NCBI GenBank assembly: GCA_963783785.1
Contig: CAWAOQ010000006.1
Location: 372,001 to 436,000 of the forward strand
Direction: 5' to 3'
Length of the DNA: 64,000 bases
From: CADEEN01 sp963783785
Lineage (GTDB): Bacteria; Pseudomonadota; Gammaproteobacteria; Burkholderiales; Burkholderiaceae_C
Part shown: positions 18,598 through 27,529 of the stretch, one piece after another
How the letters are laid out: each line of letters opens with the position of its first letter
Position numbering within the stretch: position 1 is the stretch's first letter
The notes under the pieces: model-generated
Seen by the model: only the letters and a program-made list of their open reading frames with translations
The model's database searches: none
Told to the model about the DNA's origin: nothing
Program-made: the position numbers and the translations under genes

Positions 18598-19473
18598 ATG
18601 CCGATGCCCGATCCGGCCCGGTGCCTCGCCGGCATCGGCTGGCGCCACGCCCACGAGCGCGACCTGCTCGAGGCGCGCCCGCCGCTGCCGTTCATCGAGG
18701 TGCACTCGGAGAACTTCTTCGCCGATGGCGGCGCGCCGATGGCGCTGCTGGCCGCGGCGCGCGAGCACTACCCGGTGAGCCTGCACGGTGTCGGCCTCGC
18801 ACTCGGCTCGGCGGTCGGCCTCGATGGCTGGCATCTGGACCGGCTGGCCGCGCTGGCGCAACGCATCGAGCCGCTGCGGGTGTCCGACCATGCCTCGTTC
18901 GCACGCGTGCCAAGGCAAGGTGCCGCCACGCCGCTCCACGCCAGCGACCTGCTGCCGATCGCCTTCACGCGCGCCAGCCTCGACCTGATGGCCGCCAACG
19001 TGCAGCGCGTGCAGGACCGCCTGGGCCGTCCGATCGGCGTCGAGAACCTGTCGGCCTACTTGGCCTGGGCCGACGACAGCATCGCCCAGGCGCAGTTCTT
19101 CGACGAACTGGCGCGACGCACCGGCTGCTGGCTGCTGCTGGACGTCAACAACCTGGTCGTCAATGCGCTCAACGATCGCCAGGCCGACCCGGTCGCCAGC
19201 GCCAATGCCTTCGTCGACGCACTCGATGCCCGCCATGTCGGCGAGATCCACCTCGCCGGCTACGACGCCAGCGGCCCGTTGGTGATCGACGACCACGGCA
19301 GCCGCGTGCATGCGCCGGTGTGGCAGGTCTACGCCCACGCGATCGAGCGGCTCGGCGCCAAGCCGACGCTGGTCGAGTGGGACACCGCCCTGCCCGCCTT
19401 CGGCGTGCTGCTCGACGAAGCCGCCGCGGCGGACCGCGTCGCCGGCGAAGCCCTTGCGGCGGTGGCGGCATGA
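18598..19473 (+). CDS. bufB: BufB, DUF692 multinuclear-iron RiPP-modifying enzyme
   Basis: A 291-residue DUF692/MbnB-like TIM-barrel protein. Residues that build the iron site in the family are visible: His in SLHGVGLAL, Glu in VENLSAY, Asp in LLLDVNNLVVNA, His in HVGEIHLAGY and Glu/Asp in LVEWD. The enzyme oxidises Cys of the precursor peptide. An ATG at 18598 follows a TTG at 18586; I prefer ATG, though no strong ribosome site distinguishes them. It starts 16 bases after bufA1 and overlaps bufC by ATGA. Confidence 0.87.
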   Translation: MPMPDPARCLAGIGWRHAHERDLLEARPPLPFIEVHSENFFADGGAPMALLAAAREHYPVSLHGVGLALGSAVGLDGWHLDRLAALAQRIEPLRVSDHASFARVPRQGAATPLHASDLLPIAFTRASLDLMAANVQRVQDRLGRPIGVENLSAYLAWADDSIAQAQFFDELARRTGCWLLLDVNNLVVNALNDRQADPVASANAFVDALDARHVGEIHLAGYDASGPLVIDDHGSRVHAPVWQVYAHAIERLGAKPTLVEWDTALPAFGVLLDEAAAADRVAGEALAAVAA

Positions 19474-20265
19474 CGGACGCACAGCGCGAGATCGTGCGCC
19501 AGCAGTTGCTGGTGAGCGCGTTGTGGCGCAAGACCGACCCGGCCGCGCTGCAAGGCTGGTTGAGCCAGGCCGCCGCAGCAGCGGCACATGGCCTCGCGGC
19601 CTACCGTGGCAATGCCGGAGCGATCGCCGAACGCGCATTGGCCGGCGCCTACCCGACCGTCGCCGCTCTGGTCGGCGAGGAATCCTTCGCCATGCTGGCG
19701 CGCGACTTCTGGCGGCACGATGCGCCCGAGCGCGGCGATCTCGGTGAATGGGGCGCGGCGCTGCCCGACTTCATCGCCGCCAGCGTCGGCGTTGTCCAGC
19801 GAGCCCTACCTGGCCGACAGTGCCCGGCTCGACTGGCTCGTGCATCTGGCCTCTCGTGCAACCGATGCGCCGGAGGAGCCGCCGGCGCTCGAGGCACTCG
19901 CCGATGGCGCTGCGGAAGACTTGCGCCTGCTGCTTCGTCCCGGCTGCGCCTTGCTCAGCAGTGCCTGGCCGGTGGCGGCCATCTGGCAGGCCCATCAGCG
20001 CGACGGTGAAGACCGCTTCGCCGAGGTGCGTGCGGCGTTCGCGGCCGGCCGCGGCGACAACGCCTTCGTCTGGCGCGACGGCTTCGCGGTGCGCGTCGAT
20101 GCGCTCGATGACGCCAGCGCCGCCTTCACCCGCAGCATGCACCTCGGTGCCTCGCTGGCCGACGCCCTCGACGCCGCCGGCGACGGCTTTGCTTTCGACC
20201 AATGGCTGGTCCAGGCGCTGCAAAAGCGCTGGCTGGTCGCCGTTCAACCGATGGATCACCGATGA
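19470..20265 (+). CDS. bufC: BufC, DUF2063 RiPP-recognition partner (one frameshift)
   Basis: A protein of about 265 residues, split by a single-base shift near 19793. The first frame gives the DUF2063 N-terminus (LAAYRGNAGAIAERALAGAY, TVAALVGEESFAMLARDFW). The second gives the continuation (SEPYLADSARLDWLVHLA) and the end (FDQWLVQALQKRWLV). BufC is the MbnC-like partner that binds the precursor and BufB. Start and stop both use ATGA overlaps with neighbours. The break falls between conserved blocks without loss of sequence, so it is probably an assembly error. Confidence 0.82.
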
Positions 20266-20327
20266 ATCCGCAAGTCCTCATCGATCCCGCCCAGCACACC
20301 GACTGCGCACGCGTCCTGACGCCATGA
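20262..20327 (+). CDS. 21-codon micro-ORF bridging bufC and the ABC operon
   Basis: ATG at 20262 overlaps the bufC stop (ATGA), and the TGA at 20325-20327 overlaps the ATG of the next gene (ATGA). The peptide reads MNPQVLIDPAQHTDCARVLT plus one Pro. It may be a translational coupler, or the scar of a deleted gene. The family is unknown. Confidence 0.3.
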   Translation: MNPQVLIDPAQHTDCARVLTP

Positions 20328-21556
20328 ACCCGACCTCGACGACACGACGCACGCTGCGCCGCCGCAGCCTGCTGATCGCCGGCAGCACACTGGCCTTGCC
20401 GATCGTGGCCAGCGCGCACGCCGGCAGCGACTGGGCGCCGACTGGAACGCGCCGCGCGCGGCCAGACGGTGTACTTCAACGCCTGGGGCGGCAGCGAGCG
20501 CATCAACGCCTACCTGCAGTGGGCAGCCGCCGAACTCGCCCAGCGCTGGGGCGTCAAGCTCGAACATGTCAAGCTTGTCGACACCGCCGAACTGGTCAGG
20601 CGCGTGCGTGCCGAGAAGGCCGCCGGCCGCAACAGCGGCGGCTCGGCCGACATGGCCTGGATCAACGGCGAGAACTTCCTGGCGATGAAACGCGAGGGCC
20701 TGCTGTTCGGCCCGTGGAGCGAGAAGCTGCCGAACTACGCGCTGGTCGACACCGTTGGCAAGCCAACCACGCGGATCGACTTCTCCGAAGCCGTCGACGG
20801 CATGGAAGCGCCTTGGGGCATGGCCCAGCTGACCTTCTACGCCGACAGCGCCCGCGTGGCCAAGCCGCCGACCAGCCTGGCCGAACTGACCGCTTGGGCG
20901 AAGGCCAACCCGGGCCGCTTCACCTACCCGAAGCCGCCGCAGTTCCACGGCACCACGTTCCTGAAGCAGGTGCTGCTGGAAGCCGGCGGCGATCGCAAGG
21001 CCCTCTACGCGCCGCTACGCCGCCGAGACCTTCGACCGCACCACCGCGCCGCTGTGGGCCGCGCTCGATGCGTTGCACCCGCACCTGTGGAAGCAGGGCC
21101 GGCAGTTCCCGGCCAGCACCACGGTGATGCGGCAGATGCTGGCCGACGGCGAACTGGCGATCGGCCTGACGTTCAATCCCAACGAAGCCGCCAACGAGAT
21201 CGCCGCCAAGGCGCTGCCGGCCACGGTCGTGAGCTACCAGCACAGCGCCGGCACCATCGGCAACACGCACTTCCTGGCCATCCCGTTCAACAGCCGCGCC
21301 AAGGAGGGCGCGCAGGTCGCCGCCAACTTCCTGCTGTCGCCGCTGGCGCAGGCGCGCAAGGCCGACATCCGGCATTGGGGCGATCCGACCGTGCTGGCGC
21401 TGGAAAAACTCGGCAGCGCCGACCGCGCGCTGTTCGCCGCCGCCCGGCGCACCCGGCCAGGTCACGCGACCCGCGCCGGCGCTGCCCGAACCGCACGCGT
21501 CGTGGGTCGACCCGATCGAGCGCGAATGGACACGCCGCTACGGGCAGGCCGGTTGA
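20324..21556 (+). CDS. ynjB: YnjB-like ABC substrate-binding protein (frame broken)
   Basis: A periplasmic binding protein of about 410 residues with an Arg-rich leader (TTRRTLRRRSLLIAGSTLAL) and a hydrophobic core. YnjB-type blocks follow: YFNAWGGSERINAYLQW, NSGGSADMAWINGENF, APWGMAQLTFYADS and GDPTVLALEKLG. Three shifts (near 20460, 21015 and 21455) split it; their net effect is zero, so total length is a multiple of three. The end WVDPIEREWTRRYGQAG is normal. It pairs with the YnjC-like permease and YnjD-like ATPase; the substrate of this family is unproven (thiamine-related transport has been suggested). Confidence 0.8.
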
Positions 21557-21587
21557 GCCGGCTCGAGTCCGCACCGCGCAGGCCCCG

Positions 21588-23237
21588 ATGACCCTGCCGC
21601 CAAGCCGCCGCGGCGCCGCACTGATCGCGCCGGTGGCCTTGTTCGCGCTGCCGCTCGCGCTGGCGCTGCCGGTGGCGTTGGCGCAGGCCGTCGATGCCGC
21701 GGCATGGCGCGCACTGCTGGCCGACCCACAGCTGCCGCGCGCGCTGGCGTTGTCGGTCGGCAGCGCCATCGTCAGCACCGCGCTCGCGCTGGCGCTGTGC
21801 ATGGCCATCGTCACGCACCTGCACGGCACACCGCTGTGGCCGCGCCTGGCCCGCGCACTCGGGCCGATGCTGGCGTTGCCGCATGCGGCGTTCGCGATCG
21901 GGCTGGCGCTGCTGGTGATGCCGGCCGGCGTGATCGCCCGCCTGCTGGCACCGCTGGCCGGCTGGGCGGCGCCGCCGGACTGGCCCACGGTCAACGACCC
22001 TCAAGCGGCCGGCCTGACCGCGGTACTGGTCGGCAAGGAGTTGCCGTTCCTGCTGTGGAACGCCGTCGCGCTGCTGGCGCGACCCGACATCGCCACGGCG
22101 CTGCGAGGCTGGCTGGCCAGCGGCGCGACGCTCGGGTACAGCCGCGCCGCCGTCTGGTGGCGGGTGCTGTGGCCGCTGCTGTTGCCGCGGCTGGCCTGGC
22201 CGCTGCTGGCCGTGCTGGCCTACAGCCTGACGGTCGTCGACCTGGCACTGATCGTCGGCCCGGCGTCGCCGCCGACACTGGCGGTGATTGCCTGGCAATC
22301 GCTGCAGGCCGGCGACGCCGCCCGCAATGCCGAAGGGGCCGCCGCCGCACTGCTGCTCGCGCTGGTGCTGCTGGCGCTGGTCATTGCCGGCATGCTGGCG
22401 GCGCGCGTGCTGGGGCCGGCGTGGCTGCGGGCGGCCGTCAACGGTCGGCGCCGCGCTGTGGCGCACGGCTTCGCGCCGGGCCTGACGCGCACGCTGAGCC
22501 TCGGCCTGATCGCGCTGTACGTGGTCGTCGCAGCGTTGCTCGCCGCGTCGTCGCTGGTCGGCCTGTGGACCTTTCCGTCGTTGCTGCCGCAGGCCTGGGC
22601 CCTCAGTGCCTGGCAACAGGTCGGCACGAGCAGCAGCGCGCTCGGTCTCAGCGCCGGCCTCGGCGCAGTCGCTGCGCTGGCCTCGCTGGCGCTGGTACTG
22701 GCGTGGTTCGAAGCCACGCCGACGGCTTGGGACAAGCGCGCGATGCCGCTGGTGCTGGCCCCGCTGGTGGTGCCGGCGCTGCTGCTGATGGCGGGGCTGT
22801 ACACGCTGGCGCTGCCGTTGTCGCTCGACGGCACACGGGTCGGCCTGGCCTGGGTGCACCTGCTGGTGACGCTGCCCTATGTCTTCGTCGCGCTGGCGCC
22901 GGCCTGGCGCAGCTTCGACCAACGCTACGAGTGGACGGCGCTGGCGCTGGGCCGCAGCCGCTGGGCCTTCTGGTGGCACATCAAGGCACCTCTGCTGGCG
23001 GCGCCGATCGCGGCAGCACTGGCCGTGGGTTTCGCCGTCAGCGTGGCGCAGTACCTGCCCACCCAGTTCATCGGCGCCGGCCGCCATGCGACGGTCACCA
23101 CCGAAGCCGTCACGCTCGCGTCGGGCGGACAGCGCCACACCGCCGCGGCGTTCGCAGTGCTGCAGGCACTGCTGCCGGCGATCGGCTTTGCGCTGGCAGC
23201 GTGGGTCGGGCAGCGGCAGCGCAAGAGAATCACGTGA
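21588..23237 (+). CDS. ynjC: YnjC-like ABC transporter permease (fused)
   Basis: A 549-residue permease with two six-helix BPD_transp halves. EAA-type loops appear in GATLGYSRAAVWWRVLWPLL in the first half and ALGRSRWAFWWHIKAPLL in the second. The size and the fused layout match E. coli YnjC (about 510 residues). It starts 31 bases after the binding-protein gene and is intact. The ATPase gene follows only after 733 bases filled by inverted repeat elements. Confidence 0.87.
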   Translation: MTLPPSRRGAALIAPVALFALPLALALPVALAQAVDAAAWRALLADPQLPRALALSVGSAIVSTALALALCMAIVTHLHGTPLWPRLARALGPMLALPHAAFAIGLALLVMPAGVIARLLAPLAGWAAPPDWPTVNDPQAAGLTAVLVGKELPFLLWNAVALLARPDIATALRGWLASGATLGYSRAAVWWRVLWPLLLPRLAWPLLAVLAYSLTVVDLALIVGPASPPTLAVIAWQSLQAGDAARNAEGAAAALLLALVLLALVIAGMLAARVLGPAWLRAAVNGRRRAVAHGFAPGLTRTLSLGLIALYVVVAALLAASSLVGLWTFPSLLPQAWALSAWQQVGTSSSALGLSAGLGAVAALASLALVLAWFEATPTAWDKRAMPLVLAPLVVPALLLMAGLYTLALPLSLDGTRVGLAWVHLLVTLPYVFVALAPAWRSFDQRYEWTALALGRSRWAFWWHIKAPLLAAPIAAALAVGFAVSVAQYLPTQFIGAGRHATVTTEAVTLASGGQRHTAAAFAVLQALLPAIGFALAAWVGQRQRKRIT

Positions 23238-23329
23238 AATGAGAATCCGCTCAATCTGGATGACGGTTCGCGGCCCTTTGCGGCTGTCTGCGTGTGTCGG
23301 CCGTCTCGCGCATGCATCGGCGCGAGCGA

Positions 23330-23559
23330 GGCGGCGGGTGGGGCCTGGGCGGGACTCAGACGGCTGGCCCTTCGCTGCGCTGCGGGTGCCCTGCGGTGCT
23401 CGGGTTCCTGTCCCCGTCGCAGAACTCGCTGCGTTCGCTGCGCTCGCTACGCTCGAACAGCTGCGACGAGTCAGTTCACGAAGCGCGCGTTGCGCGCGGC
23501 CAGGAACCCTGCGCTCCTCGGCGGCGCCGATTCGCCCCGCCCAGGCCCCACCCGCCGCC
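23330..23559 (+). repeat. Inverted-repeat-bounded element, copy 1
   Basis: A 230-base unit bounded by a perfect 24-base inverted repeat (23330-23353 against 23536-23559; it begins GGCGGCGGGTGGGGC). The 160-base core (about 23370-23530) is rich in GCTGCG/CGCTCG words and is related at roughly 80 percent, by eye, to the core of copy 2 in opposite orientation. No convincing coding potential. The arms could form a long hairpin. Confidence 0.75.
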
Positions 23560-23611
23560 TTGCCGGCAACAGGGACGGTGTTCGAGGTCGCGCACGCCAC
23601 CGTCTGGTACT

Positions 23612-23850
23612 GCAACGGGGCAGCCGGGCAGCGCACGGCGCGCATGTGAGGCGCCGAGCAGCACAGGGTGCGTGGCCCGCGCGCGCAGCGCGCCTCGTGA
23701 TCTGACTCGGCGCGCCTGTCCGAGCGCAGCGAACGCAGTGAGCGCAGCGAGTTGCGCGACGGGGCCACGGACCCGAGCAGCGCAGGGCAGTCGCAGCGCA
23801 GCGAAGACCGCCTCAGCTGCGCGCCGTGCGCTGCCCGGCTGCCCCGTTGC
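23612..23850 (-). repeat. Inverted-repeat-bounded element, copy 2
   Basis: A 239-base unit bounded by a perfect 32-base inverted repeat (23612-23643 against 23819-23850; it begins GCAACGGGGCAGCCGGG). The core is the reverse-oriented relative of copy 1. The terminal repeats differ from those of copy 1 although the core is shared, so the arms have been remodelled as pairs. It lies between ynjC and ynjD and does not carry an evident transposase. Confidence 0.75.
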
Positions 23851-23970
23851 CGCGCCACCGCCGGCAACACGAAAAGTCAATGACGTGCACAGGGCCGCAA
23901 GCAGCCCACCGATCGGCGTCCGAGCGCTCCATGCCTTGCGGGTCGCGCGAAGCGCGATGGCCCGACTGAC

Positions 23971-24603
23971 ATGTCCCTGGAACTGGATCACGTCAGCATC
24001 TCGGTGCACGGCCGCACGCTGGTGCGCGATCTGAGCGCCACCATCGCACCCGGCAGGGTGCTCGCCGTGATGGGTGCCAGCGGTTCGGGCAAGTCGAGCC
24101 TGCTGGCGTGGATCGCCGGCACGTTGGAGCCGCCGCTCGAGGCCCGCGGGACCTTGCGCCTGGATGGCCGCGACCTCGCCGGCGTGCCGATCCAGCAGCG
24201 CCGCATCGGCCTGCTGTTCCAGGACGACCTGCTGTTCCCGCACATGAGCGTGCGCGACAACCTGCTGTTCGCGGTGCCGGCCGGCACGCGCGCCGCGCGG
24301 GTGCAGGCGGCCGAGCACGCGCTCGACGAGGCCGGGCTGGCCGGTTTCGGCGAGCGCATGCCCGGCAGCCTGTCGGGCGGCCAGCGCTCGCGCGTCTCGC
24401 TGCTGCGTGCCTTGCTCGCAGAGCCGGCCGCGCTGTTGCTCGACGAGCCGTTCGGCAAGCTCGACACGGCGCTGCGTGAACAGATGCGCCAGTTCACGTT
24501 CGCCACGCTGGCGGCGCGCCAGGTGCCCGTCTTGCTGGTCACGCACGATGCGGCCGACATCCCGGTCGGCGCGCAGACCCTCCACCTCGACGACCATGCT
24601 TGA
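23971..24603 (+). CDS. ynjD: YnjD-like ABC transporter ATP-binding protein
   Basis: A 210-residue ABC ATPase with Walker A GASGSGKSS, Q-loop LLFQDDLLFPHMSV, signature LSGGQRSRVSLLRALL, Walker B ALLLDEPFGKLD and switch His in LVTHDA. Length and motif spacing match E. coli YnjD. It energises the YnjB/YnjC-like importer. The start at 23971 is separated from ynjC by the repeat pair, so it may have its own promoter. The next gene starts within its last codons. Confidence 0.88.
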   Translation: MSLELDHVSISVHGRTLVRDLSATIAPGRVLAVMGASGSGKSSLLAWIAGTLEPPLEARGTLRLDGRDLAGVPIQQRRIGLLFQDDLLFPHMSVRDNLLFAVPAGTRAARVQAAEHALDEAGLAGFGERMPGSLSGGQRSRVSLLRALLAEPAALLLDEPFGKLDTALREQMRQFTFATLAARQVPVLLVTHDAADIPVGAQTLHLDDHA

Positions 24604-25204
24604 CCGGGCCGTCATCGCCGTGCTCAGGCCCGCGCTGGACGCCGGCGCACGCGCGCTGGTGCGGGTGGGTGTCGGCGCGGACGCGGTGACGCTGGCCGGG
24701 TTTGCCATCGGCATCGCTGCGGCGGCGGCGATCGGTCTTGGCGCCTATGGCTGGGGCTTGGCCCTGCTGCTGGCGAGCCGGCTGGCCGACGGCCTCGACG
24801 GCGCCGTCGCGCGCCGCACGCACACCACCGACCGCGGCGCCTTTCTCGACATCACGCTGGACTTCCTGTTCTACGCCAGCATCCCGCTGGCGTTCGCACT
24901 GGCCGACCCGGTGCGCAATGCGCTGCCGGCCGGCGTGCTGCTCGCCGCGTTCATCGGCACCGGGTCGAGCTTCCTGGCGTTTGCCGTGATGGCCGAGCGG
25001 CGCGGCCTGGCCAGCGATGCCTATCCGAGCAAAGGCTTCTACTACCTCGGCGGCCTGACCGAAGCCAGCGAGACGCTGATCTGCTTTGTGCTGATGTGCC
25101 TGTGGCCCGACCACTTCGCCTGGTGGGCCTACGGCTTTGCGGCGCTGTGCGGCATCACGGTGGCCACGCGCATCGTCGGCGGCGCGAAGGTGCTGTCACG
25201 CTGA
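24596..25204 (+). CDS. CDP-alcohol phosphatidyltransferase family protein (YnjF-like)
   Basis: A 202-residue membrane protein with five to six hydrophobic segments. The CDP-alcohol phosphotransferase signature is present: DGLDGAVARR, then DRGAFLDITLDF (DG-x2-AR ... G-x3-D-x3-D). The substrate alcohol is unknown. It overlaps ynjD by eight bases. E. coli also keeps a protein of this family (YnjF) next to ynjBCD, so the association is conserved. Confidence 0.85.
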   Translation: MLDRAVIAVLRPALDAGARALVRVGVGADAVTLAGFAIGIAAAAAIGLGAYGWGLALLLASRLADGLDGAVARRTHTTDRGAFLDITLDFLFYASIPLAFALADPVRNALPAGVLLAAFIGTGSSFLAFAVMAERRGLASDAYPSKGFYYLGGLTEASETLICFVLMCLWPDHFAWWAYGFAALCGITVATRIVGGAKVLSR

Positions 25205-25269
25205 CGAGGTCGGCCGTGTAAGGTACGGCAGCCGCGGGGCGACCGACTGCCCTCTCGCAAGGAAACGCC

Positions 25270-27421
25270 ATGTCGAAGAAGAAGTTGTTGATCTTTGCCG
25301 CGCTGGTGGGGTCGGTGGCGGCGTACTTCGCCTTCGACCTGGGGCGCTTCCTCAGTCTGGAATACATCCAGTCGCGGCAGGCCGACCTGGCCGCCTTGGC
25401 CGCTGAGCGCCCCTGGCAGGTCAGCGGCGTCTTCATCGCAGCCTACGTGGCCGTGACGGCGTTGTCGCTGCCCGGGGCGGCGATCATGACGCTGGCGGCC
25501 GGCGCGATCTTCGGCCTCGTGGCCGGCACGGTGATCGTCTCGTTCGCGTCGTCGATCGGCGCCACGCTGGCCTTCCTGGCCGCGCGCTACCTGTTGCGCG
25601 ACAGCGTGCAGTCGCGCTTCGGCACCAGGCTGGCCGACATCGACAAGGGCATCGCCAGGGAGGGTGCGTTCTACCTGTTCACGCTGCGGCTGGTGCCGCT
25701 GGTGCCGTTCTTCGTCATCAACCTGCTGATGGGCCTGACGACGATGCGCGCCTGGACCTTCTACTGGGTCAGCCAGGTCGGCATGCTTGCCGGGACCGTG
25801 GTCTACGTGAATGCCGGCACGCAGCTGGCGAAGATCGAGTCGCTGGCGGGCATCCTGTCGCCCGCGCTGGTCGGCTCGTTCGTGCTGCTCGGACTGTTCC
25901 CACTGCTTGCCAAGAAGATCGTCGACGCGGTCAAGGCGCGCCGCGTCTATGCGCGCTGGGCGCGCCGTGAAACCGCGGTCCTTCGATCGCAACCTGGTGG
26001 TCATCGGCGCCGGCGCGGCCGGCCTGGTCACGTCCTACATCGCCGCGGCGGTGAAGGCCAAGGTGACCTTGGTCGAGGCCCACAAGATGGGCGGCGACTG
26101 CCTGAACTACGGCTGCGTGCCGAGCAAGGCGCTGATCAAGACCGCCACGCTGGCGCGGCAGATCCGGCATGCGTCCGACTACGGCATCGCATCGGCCCAC
26201 GCGACCATCGATTTCGCGCAGGTGATGGAGCGCGTGGCCGGCGTCGTGCGCGCCGTCGAGCCGCACGATTCGGTCGCGCGCTATACCGCGCTGGGCGTCG
26301 ATGTCGTCGAAGGCCACGCCACGCTGGTCAACCCGTGGACCGTGGAGATCCGCAAGAGCGATGGCAGCACACAGCGGCTGACGACCCGCAGCATCGTGAT
26401 CGCCACCGGCGCAGCGCCGTTCGTGCCGCCGCTGCCGGGTCTGGACGAGGTCGGCTACCTGACCAGCGACACGCTGTGGGGGCTGCGCGAACTGCCGCCG
26501 CGGCTGGTGGTGCTCGGCGGCGGGCCGATCGGCTGCGAGCTGGCGCAGAGCTTCGCACGGCTGGGCTCGCAGGTGACACAGATCGAGATGCTGCCGCGCA
26601 TCATGATCCGCGAAGACGACGAGGTGTCGGCCTGTGCGCGGCAGGCTCTCGAAGCCGACGGCGTGACCGTCCTCACCGGCCACAAGGCGCTGCGTTGCGA
26701 GAAGTCGGCCGAAGGCAAGTTCATCGTCGTCGCGGCCGACGGCAACGAGAAGCGCATCGCCTTCGATGTGCTGCTGTGCGCGGTGGGCCGCAGCGCGCGG
26801 CTGAAGGGCTTCGGCCTCGAAGAGCTCGGCATCCCGGTCGATCGCACGGTGCAGACCAACGAGTACCTCGAAACCATCTACCCCAACATCCTGGCCGCCG
26901 GCGACGTGGCCGGGCCCTACCAGTTCACGCACACCGCGGCGCACCAGGCCTGGTACGCATCGGTCAACGCCCTCTTCGGCAGCTTCAAGAAGTTCAAGGC
27001 CGACTACTCGGTGATCCCCTGGGCGACCTTCATCGACCCCGAGGTCGCGCGCGTCGGCCTGAACGAGCAGGAAGCGAAGGCCAACGGCGTGGCCTACGAG
27101 GTGACCCGCTACGGCATCGACGACCTCGACCGCGCGATCGCCGACTCGGCCGCGCATGGCTGGATCAAGGTGCTGACGGTACCCGGCAAGGACCGGATCC
27201 TCGGCGTCACGATCGTCGGCGTGCACGCCGGCGACCTGCTCGCCGAGTACGTGCTGGCGATGAAGCATGGCCTGGGGCTGAACAAGATCCTCGGCACGAT
27301 CCACACCTACCCGACGCTGGCCGAGGCCAACAAGTACGCCGCCGGCGAATGGAAGCGCGCGCACCAGCCGGTGAAGCTGCTCGAATGGGTCGCCAGGTTC
27401 CACGCCTGGCGTCGCGCGTGA
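25270..27421 (+). CDS. TVP38/TMEM64-flavin disulfide reductase fusion (one frameshift)
   Basis: About 717 codons. Residues 1-235 are a SNARE-associated/TVP38 membrane domain (SLPGAAIMTLAAGAIFGLV, then FTLRLVPLVPFFVINLLMG). From about residue 240 there is a pyridine nucleotide-disulfide oxidoreductase: FAD motif VVIGAGAAGLV, redox-active GGDCLNYGCVPSK, NAD motif VVLGGGPIGCELAQ and the C-terminal dimerisation domain with HTYPTLAEA. A single-base shift near 25975 separates the two halves. Fused proteins of this layout occur in related bacteria, so I treat it as one gene; the alternative is two adjacent genes. A mercuric reductase-like function is not supported by an N-terminal metal-binding domain. 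Confidence 0.8.
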
Positions 27422-27529
27422 CGATGGACGCGCCTGGCGACGAGGCGATGGCTGGCGCTGCTGCTGGCGCTCTTTTGCAGCCTGGCGCAGGCGCAGTTCG
27501 ACCCCTCCCACTCGGCCTGGGACGGCCTC

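Noticed and set aside
23330..23850. CRISPR array or rho-independent terminator pair
   Set aside because: There are no regularly spaced short direct repeats and no T-runs. The structure is two long inverted units with a shared core.
21462..23870. An 802-codon minus-strand frame across ynjC and the repeats
   Set aside because: It is the antisense of a membrane protein, giving Gln/Arg-rich nonsense. The plus strand encodes a clear permease.
23294..24034. Plus-strand open frames through the repeat pair, up to 246 codons
   Set aside because: They consist of translated GCTGCG/CGCTCG repeats (Ser/Arg/Ala-rich). Frames are open on both strands only because of composition.
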